From the NCBI GenBank assembly GCA_900542165.1, contig UQMM01000003.1, forward strand, positions 56,511-120,510: a stretch of DNA of 64,000 nt. Reading direction: 5' to 3'. The notes under the pieces were generated by a model, which ran no database searches, was not told where the DNA came from, and worked only from the letters and a program-made list of their open reading frames with translations. This document shows, one piece after another, positions 33,435 to 40,880 of this stretch. A program made the position numbers and the translations under genes. Within the stretch, counting starts at the first letter, position 1; every line of letters starts with the position of its first letter. The DNA comes from an uncultured Collinsella sp. GTDB taxonomy: Bacteria; Actinomycetota; Coriobacteriia; Coriobacteriales; Coriobacteriaceae.

Positions 33435-34526
33435 CTACAGTTCAACTACCAGTTCGGCTTTGTGTTCGCAGAGGTAGTCGCGCATGTAGGGGATGGCAAA
33501 TGAGACCTTGCCGTACGAAGGAGCCTCGATAATCGATTCTCTTAACAGGCGGCTGCGGACGGAGCTCACCTGTTGAGGCGTTTTGTTTAGGGCATCGGCA
33601 ACCATGCTGGTCGAGCTCGTCTGCCCCAAAGACGCCATGCTCAGCAGATAAGCGATGCACGTGGGCGGAATGCGCTGCAGCGCGGGCTCAATCACCATGG
33701 CGCAGAAGCGTTCGCGTGCCGTTGCAATGCCACGCTCGGCTTCTTCTTCTCCAATAATCGCTGTATGTGCGCGTCTTGCCAACTGCCATGCGTAGTATCC
33801 AACGAGTTGGATCATGAAAGGATAGCCTTGCGTTGCCTCGGCAAGTTGGCCGGCAATACCTGGCTGCAACTCCATGCCAGACGCTTCAATGGTTTCCTCG
33901 AGGGAGTACGACACTTCGGTTACTGCCACAGCCTTCAGATCAAAGGGGAGGGCACGGCGCAAAAACGTAAGTGTCTTTCCGTTGATGATGCTTTCAATCA
34001 TCGAAGGCAGCCCAGCAAAAACAAAGGCGATATCAAGGTCTTCGCCGATAACCTGCTGAATCGCAATGGAGAGCGTTCGGACCTCATCGAGCTCTGCGTC
34101 TTGAACTTCGTCGAGAGTGATGAGCAGGCCATTTCCATTCTTGGATATTGTCTGTCTCATGGCGTCGCGTAGCGATGGGCCGATTCGCTCAATGTCTATG
34201 CTGCCGATGGATATGCCAGCTACGGTGGGCTCAAATCTGGCGTGCTTGGCCTGGAATTTGGGCTGCAGCTGTTCGAGAATGCGCTGGCAAAGTCCCTCGG
34301 TTGCGACCTCTTTTATGACCGTCCAGCCACGGCTTTGCGCCAAACGTGAGCACTCGTCAAGGAGGACCGTCTTGCCCGTTCCACGGACGCCGGCTATGCG
34401 CATTAGGCGCCCCGGGGCACCAGGCCCGTTGACGAGGCCCTCATTGAATTCTTCAAGTACATCTTCGCGGCCGATAATCGTGGGAGGTGTTTTACCTGCT
34501 GTGGGCTTAAAAGGGTTTGTTTGCAT
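33435..34526 (-). CDS. Stand-alone AAA/STAND-type ATPase, ORC/archaeal-ATPase-like
   Basis: A 363-residue P-loop protein. Walker A is GVRGTGKT near residue 46, Walker B LLITLDEVQ near residue 134, and a sensor-like IAFVFAGLP follows. The C-terminal 100 residues form a winged-helix-like region (LLSMASLGQTSSTSMVADALNKTPQQVSSVRSRLLRES). This combination recalls the AAA_16/archaeal ATPase and Orc1/Cdc6 proteins. The biological role is unknown. The ATG at 34526 is chosen over an in-frame GTG three codons earlier, which sits on the ribosome site AAAGG. Five 10-bp tandem repeats lie immediately upstream. Lower GC than the flanking metabolic genes suggests it was acquired separately. Confidence 0.7.
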   Translation of the reverse strand: MQTNPFKPTAGKTPPTIIGREDVLEEFNEGLVNGPGAPGRLMRIAGVRGTGKTVLLDECSRLAQSRGWTVIKEVATEGLCQRILEQLQPKFQAKHARFEPTVAGISIGSIDIERIGPSLRDAMRQTISKNGNGLLITLDEVQDAELDEVRTLSIAIQQVIGEDLDIAFVFAGLPSMIESIINGKTLTFLRRALPFDLKAVAVTEVSYSLEETIEASGMELQPGIAGQLAEATQGYPFMIQLVGYYAWQLARRAHTAIIGEEEAERGIATARERFCAMVIEPALQRIPPTCIAYLLSMASLGQTSSTSMVADALNKTPQQVSSVRSRLLRESIIEAPSYGKVSFAIPYMRDYLCEHKAELVVEL

Positions 34527-34542
34527 GTGAGCCACCTTTGCT

Positions 34543-34592
34543 CAAGATATAGCAAGATATAGCAAAGTATAGCAAGATATAGCAAAGTAAGC
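34543..34592. repeat. Five tandem 10-bp iterons upstream of the ATPase gene
   Basis: Units are CAAGATATAG, CAAGATATAG, CAAAGTATAG, CAAGATATAG and CAAAGTAAGC. They begin 17 bp before the ATPase start codon and cover the expected promoter; TATACT and TATATC on the minus strand are -10-like. Confidence 0.75.
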
Positions 34593-34714
34593 GCTACTCG
34601 CGGGTTTTGCGGTGGTGCTATTTTCCAAATGCCGCGCGGATAAAGCGCTGGGCGAACAGCTTGTTGGCAACTCACGAGGGCTCGGGGTGCCAATTTGGGG
34701 TGCAGTAGTGCTGC

Positions 34715-34874
34715 GCCACGAAAAGGGCCTATCTACTACGTTTAAGCCGCAGGGGTCAACCATAGTCGGCTTTTTCGAAAATCGACAAGCTGTCTACCTG
34801 CGGTTTTATTTTTGCAGTTTTCGGCATGGTCGGGGCTATCCGCGTTAACGTAGTAGATGGGCCACTTTTGTGGC
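34715..34874. repeat. 160-bp element with 28-bp terminal inverted repeats and an inner hairpin
   Basis: The left end GCCACGAAAAGGGCC-n-ATCTACTACGTT is matched in reverse complement by 34847-34874, 24 of 28 positions. A second stem (GCCGCAGG at 34746-34753, CCTGCGGT at 34797-34804, one mismatch) lies inside. No reading frame. It occupies most of the 549-bp gap between the ATPase and the second GntR gene. Confidence 0.6.
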
Positions 34875-34935
34875 AAGGGGGCCGATCTGCGGGCCAGAGT
34901 AGCTAAAAGGGCCCCGTCCCAAATAGACTGGTTTG

Positions 34936-35004
34936 AAGTTGCGGTGGAATAGTTCCTGTTTTTGCTGCTGAAGGCCGTGGGCAGGAACTATTTCACCGCA
35001 ACTT
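34936..35004. repeat. Palindromic repeat of the AGTTGCGGTG family, copy 2
   Basis: AAGTTGCGGTGGAATAGTTCCTG at 34936-34958 pairs with 34982-35004 (22 of 23). The loop is 23 bases. It lies about 70 bp before the GntR start. Confidence 0.75.
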
Positions 35005-35075
35005 ATGAGGGGGCGGGGGATGCGATAGTATTGCATGGTGGTATTCGATTAACCGAGGCTTCATCCGAGGGCTTT

Positions 35076-35768
35076 ATGGAACAGCACCAGCATTATCAGA
35101 GCCTGCAAGATCAGGCGTACAACGCATTACGGTCCAAGATCATCTATGCCGAGCTCAAGCCCGGCACGCGCCTTTCGGCGATTGGTCTGGAAAAAGAGAC
35201 GGGAATCGGGCGCACACCCATTCGCGAGTCCTTTGTGCGTCTGCGTGAGCAGGAGCTGGTGGAAACGCGTCCCAAAAGCGGCACCTATGTCTCAAAAATC
35301 AGCATGGAGCGCGCCGAGAACGCTTGTTTCTTGCGCGAGAAACTCGAGAGAAGCGTGCTCATTAAATGCTGTTCGGCCGCCTCGCCCGAGCAAAAGCGGC
35401 GGCTTGAGCAGATTCTTACCGAGTCCGAGTCGCTCGACCATGGCGAAACGCGCCGCTTCTTTGACCTGGATAACCTGTTCCATGAGACGTGTTTTGAGAT
35501 TGCCGGCCGCCACATGTTGTGGGATTGGATGAAGAGCGTCAACACGCATTTTGAGCGATACAACTGGTTGCGTATGGTGTCGCAGGATCTGGATTGGGAG
35601 CCGATTCGTCGGCAGCATCGCCGGATTCTCGAGGCCATTAAAAGGGGCGACACCGATACGGCGAGCTATCTAGCAGAGACGCACTTGCACCTGATGCCCG
35701 AGGAGCAGGGCCCGGTTATCGCCTTGCATCCCGACTATTTTGAGCTGTCCAAAGACTCGTTCATCTAA
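35076..35768 (+). CDS. GntR-family transcriptional regulator (FCD type)
   Basis: A 230-residue regulator. The winged helix-turn-helix spans residues 7-75 (LRSKIIYAELKPGTRLSAIGLEKETGIGRTPIRESFVRLREQELVETRPKSGTYV shortened here as the LSAIGL to GTYV region), followed by a helical FCD effector domain with LFHETCFEIAG and the ligand histidines HRRILEAI and ETHLHLM. The start at 35076 has CGAGGG upstream; the frame opens about 114 bp earlier inside a repeat. It converges on the eda gene. The target and ligand are unknown; sugar-acid control is plausible from its neighbours. Confidence 0.82.
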   Translation: MEQHQHYQSLQDQAYNALRSKIIYAELKPGTRLSAIGLEKETGIGRTPIRESFVRLREQELVETRPKSGTYVSKISMERAENACFLREKLERSVLIKCCSAASPEQKRRLEQILTESESLDHGETRRFFDLDNLFHETCFEIAGRHMLWDWMKSVNTHFERYNWLRMVSQDLDWEPIRRQHRRILEAIKRGDTDTASYLAETHLHLMPEEQGPVIALHPDYFELSKDSFI

Positions 35769-35782
35769 TCAATCCCCATATA

Positions 35783-35849
35783 AGTTGCGGTGAAATAGGG
35801 ACTGTTTTGCGGCCTAGGTGGCGCAAACAGTCCCTATTTCACCGCAACT
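35783..35849. repeat. Palindromic repeat of the AGTTGCGGTG family, copy 3
   Basis: Perfect 25-bp arms (35783-35807 and 35825-35849) begin AGTTGCGGTGAAATAGGGA. The 17-base loop starts TGCG and ends GCGC. It lies 15 bp after the GntR stop. Confidence 0.8.
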
Positions 35850-35874
35850 GCGTTGGGGCGTAACCGGGGTACAA

Positions 35875-35947
35875 AAAAGCTGCGGCGCCGCTTGGAGGAA
35901 AAGACCGGAAGCAAGGGTCCATTCCTCCAGACGGCGCCGCAGCTTTT
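35875..35947. terminator. Large bidirectional hairpin, probable terminator
   Basis: AAAAGCTGCGGCGCCG pairs with CGGCGCCGCAGCTTTT, extended by GGAGGAA / TTCCTCC. It ends in TTTT on the plus strand and has AAAA at the other side, between the converging GntR and eda genes. Confidence 0.75.
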
Positions 35948-36016
35948 GGTGTTCTGGATTATGTTGAGGTGGCTTGGTTGATAGTCGGACTAGTGTCAAA
36001 GCCCACTCGAGTGAAC

Positions 36017-36117
36017 AAAGCGGCTCGGGGGCGTGTCGCTTCCGTCACGTTCTATCAGCATACAAGACGGTTTTGGTTCTTGTTCGTGACGGAAACGGCG
36101 CGCTTCCGAGCCGCTTT
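36017..36117. repeat. 101-bp nested inverted repeat downstream of eda
   Basis: AAAGCGGCTCGG at 36017-36028 pairs with 36106-36117, and TTCCGTCACG at 36040-36049 with 36085-36094, both perfectly. No reading frame. Confidence 0.6.
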
Positions 36118-36122
36118 AAAAG

Positions 36123-36154
36123 AAAGGGGGCGAGGTCTAGGGCACGCCCCCTTT
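36123..36154 (-). terminator. Terminator of eda
   Basis: On the minus strand AAAGGGGGCG pairs with CGCCCCCTTT around a 12-base loop and runs into TTCTTTT, 19 bp after the eda stop. Confidence 0.85.
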
Positions 36155-36172
36155 CACGATAGAGAGCTAAGC

Positions 36173-36814
36173 CTAGCCGCGGACCTTCTTGACGACGTCC
36201 ATGGCCTCGCGGGCGATCTGCTCGACCTTGGAGAAGTCGCCGTCGGCAAACAGGGCCGGCTTGACCATCCAGGTGCCACCGCAGGCGATGATGGCGGAGG
36301 AGCTCAGATACTCCTCGACGTTGGCGGTGCTCACGCCGCCGGTGGGCATAAAGCGGTGACCGACAAACGGAGCGGCGAGGGCCTTGATGGTGTTCAGGCC
36401 GCCATACTGGGACGCGGGGAAGAACTTGGTGACCTTGAGGCCCAGGTTCTCGGCTGCGGTGACCTCGGAGGGGGTCACGGTGCCGGGCAGCACGGGCAGG
36501 TCGATATCGATGCAGTGCTTCACGACGTCCTCGTTGTAACCCGGGGAGACGATGAACTTGGCACCGGCTGCGCGGGCCTGCTCAACCTGCTCGACGGTCA
36601 GGACAGTGCCGGCGCCAACGCACATCTCGGGCTCGGCCTCGGCCATAGCGGCGATGCACTCGGCGGCGCAGGCGGTGCGGAAGGTGACCTCGGCGGACTT
36701 CATGCCAGCTGACATAAGGGCGTGGGCGAGCGGAGCAGCGTCCTCGACCTTGTCGAGCACGACGACTGGCACGATACCCAGGGACTCAAGCGTGGTGTAG
36801 AACTGATCGAACAT
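36173..36814 (-). CDS. eda: KDPG aldolase (2-keto-3-deoxy-6-phosphogluconate aldolase)
   Basis: A 213-residue TIM-barrel class I aldolase, the same length as E. coli Eda. The Schiff-base lysine is Lys130 in LKVTKFFPAS and the catalytic Glu is Glu42 in AEVTFRT; GAGTVLT and GHRFMPTGGV are also conserved. It splits KDPG into pyruvate and glyceraldehyde 3-phosphate, the last step for all uronates and gluconate in this window. The start at 36814 has AAAGGAA 6 bp upstream. It follows kdgK on the same strand after a 253-bp gap with hairpins. Confidence 0.93.
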   Translation of the reverse strand: MFDQFYTTLESLGIVPVVVLDKVEDAAPLAHALMSAGMKSAEVTFRTACAAECIAAMAEAEPEMCVGAGTVLTVEQVEQARAAGAKFIVSPGYNEDVVKHCIDIDLPVLPGTVTPSEVTAAENLGLKVTKFFPASQYGGLNTIKALAAPFVGHRFMPTGGVSTANVEEYLSSSAIIACGGTWMVKPALFADGDFSKVEQIAREAMDVVKKVRG

Positions 36815-36864
36815 GATGTTCCTTTCGATGTGTGGCGCGCATGGGCGCGTGATTGCCAAATGTG

Positions 36865-36945
36865 CTGGTCAGGAGCCGATTTTGGATTGGTTATCGGAGG
36901 CACTGCTTGGGGTTCAAGCAATTCCAAAACCGGCTGCTCGACCAG
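36865..36945. repeat. 81-bp hairpin element between kdgK and eda
   Basis: CTGGTC-n-GAGCCG-n-TTTTGGA at the left pairs with TCCAAAACCGGC and GACCAG at the right. TGCTTG / CAAGCA forms an inner stem. It lies just upstream of the eda start. Confidence 0.55.
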
Positions 36946-37013
36946 TCATGTAGGGAATGCCAGACAAAACCGGAATGGGACTGGTGGTTTTGCCCGGCCG
37001 GAGGAATCGGGGA

Positions 37014-37053
37014 GCGGGCCGCAGGGGTATGGGATTGGAAAACTGCGGCCCGC
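37014..37053 (-). terminator. Hairpin after kdgK
   Basis: GCGGGCCGCAG at 37014-37024 pairs perfectly with 37043-37053, 15 bp beyond the kdgK stop. There is no T-tract on the minus strand, so it may be a processing or stabilising hairpin. Confidence 0.5.
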
Positions 37054-37067
37054 GGAATGGAGACGGA

Positions 37068-38102
37068 CTAGCGCGCGACGCGGGTGCCACCGTCGGCGGC
37101 GGATGCCACGGCTGCGATCTCGCCTGCGGTCACCAAGTTGGAATCGCCCTTGATGGTGAGCTTGAGGATCGAGGCTGCAATCGCGTAGTTGACGGCATCC
37201 TGCGGGTCAAAGTCGTTGATGAGGGCATGGACCAGGCCGGCGTTGAAAGCGTCGCCGGCGGCAACGCCTTCGAGCACGTGCACGTCGTGAGCAGGGGAGA
37301 ACCAGTGCTCGCCGCTCTCGGCGTCAAAGAGCATGCCCATCCAGATGGAGCGCTCGACGCAGGAGATGTTGCGAACGACCGAGGCGACCTTTTTGCAGCC
37401 GTATTCGGCGCAAATCTGACGGGCCATCTCGACGTAGGTGTCGCGCTCCTCGATGCCGTGGGCAAGGGAGCCAGAGACGCAGGTCATGCCGAGGCCGGCA
37501 GGTGCATCTTCGTCGTTGGCAATGCAAATGTCGACGAGCGGCAGGAGCTCCTTCATGGTGGCCTGCGACTTCTCGGGCGACCACATCTTGCCGCGATAGT
37601 TCACGTCGCACACGGTGGTTATGCCCTTGGCGCGGCAGGCGGCGAGTGCCTCCTTGCAGGCGGCGGCCATCTCATCGGAGACGGCGGGGGTCACGCCGGA
37701 GAAATAGAAGACATCGATGCCCTTGAGGATTTCGTTCCAGTCAAAGACGTCGCGCTTGGCCATGTTGATGGCAGAGTACTTGCGGTCGTAGACGCAACCA
37801 TTGCCGCGCTGCGAGGCACCGACCTCAAAGACATAGGAGCCAAGGCGGTCGCCCTGACGCACGACGCGCGTGGTGTCGACGTCGTAAGCCTTAAGCGAAC
37901 GCAGAGCGCACTCGCCCAGACGGTTGGCCGGGACAACGGAGACGTAAGCGGCCTTGTCGCCTTGGTAGGCCAGGGAAAGCGCGGTGTTTGCCTCGGCGCC
38001 GCCGTAGCGGACATCAAACTCGGTCGCCTGCTCAATGCGCAGATGGTCTTTGGGCGAGAGCCTCATCATGATCTCGCCGAAGGTAAGAACCGTTTTACCC
38101 AT
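37068..38102 (-). CDS. kdgK: 2-keto-3-deoxygluconate kinase (PfkB family)
   Basis: A 344-residue PfkB-family sugar kinase. The N-terminal LTFGEIMMRLSP and RYGGAEANTALSLA, and the C-terminal anion-hole/catalytic motif GVAAGDAFNAGLVHAL (catalytic Asp in GDAF), fit KdgK well. It phosphorylates KDG to KDPG, linking the uxa, kduD and dehydratase branches to eda. The start at 38102 (MGKTVLTF) has GAAGGAG 13 bp upstream; codons further up overlap the divergent promoter region. The LacI regulator is transcribed divergently from it. Confidence 0.92.
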   Translation of the reverse strand: MGKTVLTFGEIMMRLSPKDHLRIEQATEFDVRYGGAEANTALSLAYQGDKAAYVSVVPANRLGECALRSLKAYDVDTTRVVRQGDRLGSYVFEVGASQRGNGCVYDRKYSAINMAKRDVFDWNEILKGIDVFYFSGVTPAVSDEMAAACKEALAACRAKGITTVCDVNYRGKMWSPEKSQATMKELLPLVDICIANDEDAPAGLGMTCVSGSLAHGIEERDTYVEMARQICAEYGCKKVASVVRNISCVERSIWMGMLFDAESGEHWFSPAHDVHVLEGVAAGDAFNAGLVHALINDFDPQDAVNYAIAASILKLTIKGDSNLVTAGEIAAVASAADGGTRVAR

Positions 38103-38145
38103 GGTCGCGCAGCTCCTTCTTGCTCGTGCGTACACCTTTGATATG

Positions 38146-38203
38146 GCGTTGGCACGGAGGTGCCAAGACGGTAGGGTACATCTTTGCACCACCGTGCCAA
38201 CGC
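38146..38203. repeat. 58-bp hairpin in the kdgK leader
   Basis: GCGTTGGCACGGAGGTGC at 38146-38163 pairs with 38186-38203 (17 of 18). It lies 44 bp before the kdgK start codon, on the transcribed side of the divergent promoter, so it would form in the kdgK mRNA leader. Confidence 0.6.
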
Positions 38204-38220
38204 TTGCCGAAATCGGTTTA

Positions 38221-38234
38221 CGAAATCGGTTTCG
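38221..38234. promoter_or_regulatory. Candidate LacI-type operator of the second regulator
   Basis: CGAAATCGGTTTCG is close to palindromic and of the canonical LacI/CcpA kind with a central CG. A second copy of AAATCGGTTT is 12 bp upstream (38210-38219). The site lies between kdgK and the divergent LacI gene. Confidence 0.5.
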
Positions 38235-38240
38235 TTTCGA

Positions 38241-38263
38241 GTTGTAGTATACTCATCTACAAC
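38241..38263. promoter_or_regulatory. Dyad GTTGTAG / CTACAAC at the kdgK-lacI promoters
   Basis: Perfect 7-bp arms surround TATACTCAT. TATACT at 38248-38253 could be the -10 for the LacI gene. Confidence 0.45.
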
Positions 38264-38337
38264 GTTTTGCAAGCGAGATTTTTAAAAAAATGCCTAAAAT
38301 GGCTCAGACTGCTGACAATTGGGAAACGGGGTGCGCT

Positions 38338-39360
38338 ATGGCGCAGATGAGAATCAAGGACATTGCCGCCGAGGCGGGCGTGAGCCCGGCCACGGTCTCG
38401 CGCTATCTCAACAACCGCCCCGGGCAAATGACCGAGGAAACCCGTGCTCGCATCGCCGCGGTTATCGAGCGCACCGGCTATCGCCCACGTGCTGCCGCGC
38501 GCAATCTGCGCAGCTCGCGTACCAACCTCATCGGTGTGATCCTGGCCGACATTGCCAACCCGTTCTCGAGCGCCATGCTCGAAGGACTTTCCGCCAGCGC
38601 CGCCGCGCGCGGCTGTTCGCTCATGACGGCCATTAGCGGCAACGACCCCGCTAAGGAGGCCGAGTCGCTCGCCAGACTTATCGATGCTGGCGTGGATGGT
38701 CTGGTCGTCAACACCTGCGGAGGCAATGACGAGGCGATCGCCGCGGCAGCGGGACGCCTGCCCGTTGTGCTGCTCGACCGCGATGTTGCCGACGGCGGTG
38801 TCGATCTGGTGACATCTAACAACCGTGAGCTGGTCGCTGGCTTGGTAGACGCCTTGGCTGCTGCGGGCAGCGAGCGCCTGTGCCTGCTCACCGAGGCAAG
38901 CGACGACAGCCCCGTGCGTCGCGAGCGCGCCGAGGCCTTTGCCGACGAGCTTTCGCGCCGCGGCCTTGCGGGCGAGGTCGTCACCCTGGCCGACGGTGGC
39001 GCCACGGGCGTCGGTCGCTTGGACGAGACTATCCGCGGCTATGCAGGCAAAAAGCTCGGCCTCATTGCCGTCAACGGTCTGGTCTTCCTGCGTCTGACCG
39101 AGGCGCTGGCGCAGCTTGGTCCCTCGCTGCCGGCGGGGCTCAAGATCGCGACGTTTGACGACTACCCCTGGAACCATGTGCTCTTTGGCGGCGTCACCAC
39201 GGCCGCGCAGGATACCCTTACCATTGCCGAGCGCGTAGTCGAGCGCCTCTCCGAACGCATCGACGTTGTTACCACTACGGTGGGCGAGGCCGCAAAGCTG
39301 GCGCCCAAACGCATCGAGATCCCCGGTCACATCGAACACCGCGCCTCGACCTCGCGCTAG
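38338..39360 (+). CDS. LacI-family transcriptional regulator, candidate KDG regulator
   Basis: A 340-residue LacI-family protein with a standard helix-turn-helix (RIKDIAAEAGVSPATVSRYLNN), the hinge helix AARNLRSSRTNLIGVIL and a periplasmic-binding-type effector domain. It is divergent from kdgK, and a CG-centred palindrome lies between them. By position it may be a KdgR-type regulator of the KDG kinase/aldolase genes. The start is uncertain: ATG 38338 or 38347 (frame opens at 38290). The ATG at 38338 has CGGGG 7 bp upstream. Confidence 0.87.
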   Translation: MAQMRIKDIAAEAGVSPATVSRYLNNRPGQMTEETRARIAAVIERTGYRPRAAARNLRSSRTNLIGVILADIANPFSSAMLEGLSASAAARGCSLMTAISGNDPAKEAESLARLIDAGVDGLVVNTCGGNDEAIAAAAGRLPVVLLDRDVADGGVDLVTSNNRELVAGLVDALAAAGSERLCLLTEASDDSPVRRERAEAFADELSRRGLAGEVVTLADGGATGVGRLDETIRGYAGKKLGLIAVNGLVFLRLTEALAQLGPSLPAGLKIATFDDYPWNHVLFGGVTTAAQDTLTIAERVVERLSERIDVVTTTVGEAAKLAPKRIEIPGHIEHRASTSR

Positions 39361-39411
39361 CCGCTCGTTCGCAACCGCCTGCGCGCACGTTTTTTGAGCG
39401 CTTGATACGCT

Positions 39412-39427
39412 TTAACCCTGCGGAAAC
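39412..39427 (+). promoter_or_regulatory. Candidate GlnR half site upstream of the glutamine synthetase homologue
   Basis: TTAAC-n6-GAAAC matches the actinobacterial GlnR box (GTnAC-n6-GAAAC) except for the first base. TAGTAT at 39440-39445 may be the -10. A GlnR-like gene lies downstream of the putative target. Confidence 0.4.
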
Positions 39428-39492
39428 ATTTTTCTGCGATAGTATCTGCGATATAGACCAGTCGAAACCCGCCCGAAAGAAAGGGGAGCGAC

Positions 39493-40830
39493 ATGAACCA
39501 GCAGAACATCGATTACGTACTCCGCTCCGTAGAGCAGCGCGACATCCGCTTTGTGCGTCTGTGGTTTGTCGACATTCTCGGCCGCCTCAAGAACTTTGCC
39601 ATTAGCCCCGAGGACCTCGAGGTCGCTTTTGAGGAGGGTATTGGCTTTGACGGCTCCGCCATCGAGGGCTTTGCCACGCCCGAGGAAGCCGACATGCTGG
39701 CGTTTCCCGATGCTTCGACCTTCCAGATTCTGCCGTGGCGCCCGAGCCATAATGGCGTCGCCCGCGTGTTCTGCGATGTGTGCACTCCCGATCGCAAGCC
39801 GTTTGCCGGCGACCCGCGCGATGCCCTGCGCCGCATGTTCCGCAAGGCCGAGAAGGCTGGCTATCTGCTCAACGTGGGTGCCGAGCTGGAGTACTACTAC
39901 TTCCCCGACGAGCACACCCCCGAGCCGCTCGACAACGTGGGCTACTTCGATCTGTCGGTGAGTGACGCCGCCCGCGACCTGCGCCGCAACACGGTCCTCA
40001 CGCTCGAGAAGATGTCCGTGCCCGTGGAGTACACCTTCCATGCCGCCGGCCGCTCGCAGCACGGCATGAGCCTGCGCCACGCCGAGGCCCTGAGCATGTC
40101 CGACGCCATCACCACGGCCAAACTCATCATTAAGCAGCAGGCCTACGAGAGCGGTTGCCACGCCTCCTTTATGCCCAAGCCGCTGGCGGGCGAGGACGGC
40201 AGTGCTATGTTCCTGTGCCAGTCGCTGTTCGACCACGACGGCAACAACGTCTTTTGGGGCGAGGACGACGAGAAATACCATCTCTCCGATATCGCCAAGC
40301 ACTATATGGCCGGCATCCTGGCGCACGCGCGCGAGATCAGCGCCATCACCAACCCCACGGTCAACTCGTACAAGCGCATTACCACGGGCGGCGACTCCGT
40401 GCCGCAGTACGCCACGTGGGGCCTGCGTAACCGCGCGAGCATGGTCCGCATTCCGGTCTACAAGCCCGGCAAGCAGCTGTCCACGCGCATCGAGCTGCGC
40501 AGTCCCGACCCCATGGCCAACCCGTACCTGGTCAACGCCGTTACGTTGGCGGCTGGTCTGGACGGCATCGAGCGCAAGCTGGAGCTCCCGCCCGAGGCAA
40601 CGGCCGAGACGCTCAAGCTTACCGACCGTCAGATGGTCGAGGCCGGCTACACGCCGCTGCCGCGCTCGCTCAAAGAGGCGCTCGACGTGTTTGAGGACTC
40701 GCAGTTTATGAAGGATGCCCTCGGCGAGCACATTCACAGCTTCTTCCTCAAAAAGAAGCGCGACGAGTGGCATAAGTTTGAGTCTACGATCACCGAGTGG
40801 GAGATCAAGCACTACCTGGCGAACTCCTAA
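39493..40830 (+). CDS. glnA: Glutamine synthetase type I homologue with altered metal-site residues
   Basis: A 445-residue protein that aligns along its full length with B. subtilis GlnA (FDGSAIEGF, GAELEYYYF, MPKPLAG, NPTVNSYKR, NRASMVRIP, RIELRSPDPMANPYL). The metal ligands in ELE (Glu131, Glu133) and RIE (Glu334) are kept. Three ligand positions differ on a gapless alignment: the Glu of HHEVA is Ala184, the Glu of GQHE is Gly191, and the His of GSGMH is Phe240. The flap motif PGYEAP is also replaced (TGGDSVP). Ordinary glutamine synthesis is therefore doubtful. The start has AAGGGGAG 5 bp upstream. A GlnR-like regulator follows 50 bp later. Confidence 0.85.
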   Translation: MNQQNIDYVLRSVEQRDIRFVRLWFVDILGRLKNFAISPEDLEVAFEEGIGFDGSAIEGFATPEEADMLAFPDASTFQILPWRPSHNGVARVFCDVCTPDRKPFAGDPRDALRRMFRKAEKAGYLLNVGAELEYYYFPDEHTPEPLDNVGYFDLSVSDAARDLRRNTVLTLEKMSVPVEYTFHAAGRSQHGMSLRHAEALSMSDAITTAKLIIKQQAYESGCHASFMPKPLAGEDGSAMFLCQSLFDHDGNNVFWGEDDEKYHLSDIAKHYMAGILAHAREISAITNPTVNSYKRITTGGDSVPQYATWGLRNRASMVRIPVYKPGKQLSTRIELRSPDPMANPYLVNAVTLAAGLDGIERKLELPPEATAETLKLTDRQMVEAGYTPLPRSLKEALDVFEDSQFMKDALGEHIHSFFLKKKRDEWHKFESTITEWEIKHYLANS

Positions 40831-40880
40831 TCGCGCTGGCTTGTTCCAGTACGATTGAGCTCATTTCTTTGGAGGCCGAT

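Noticed and set aside
34543..34592. Short tandem repeats as a CRISPR array
   Set aside because: Units are 10 bp with no spacers, and no cas genes are present.
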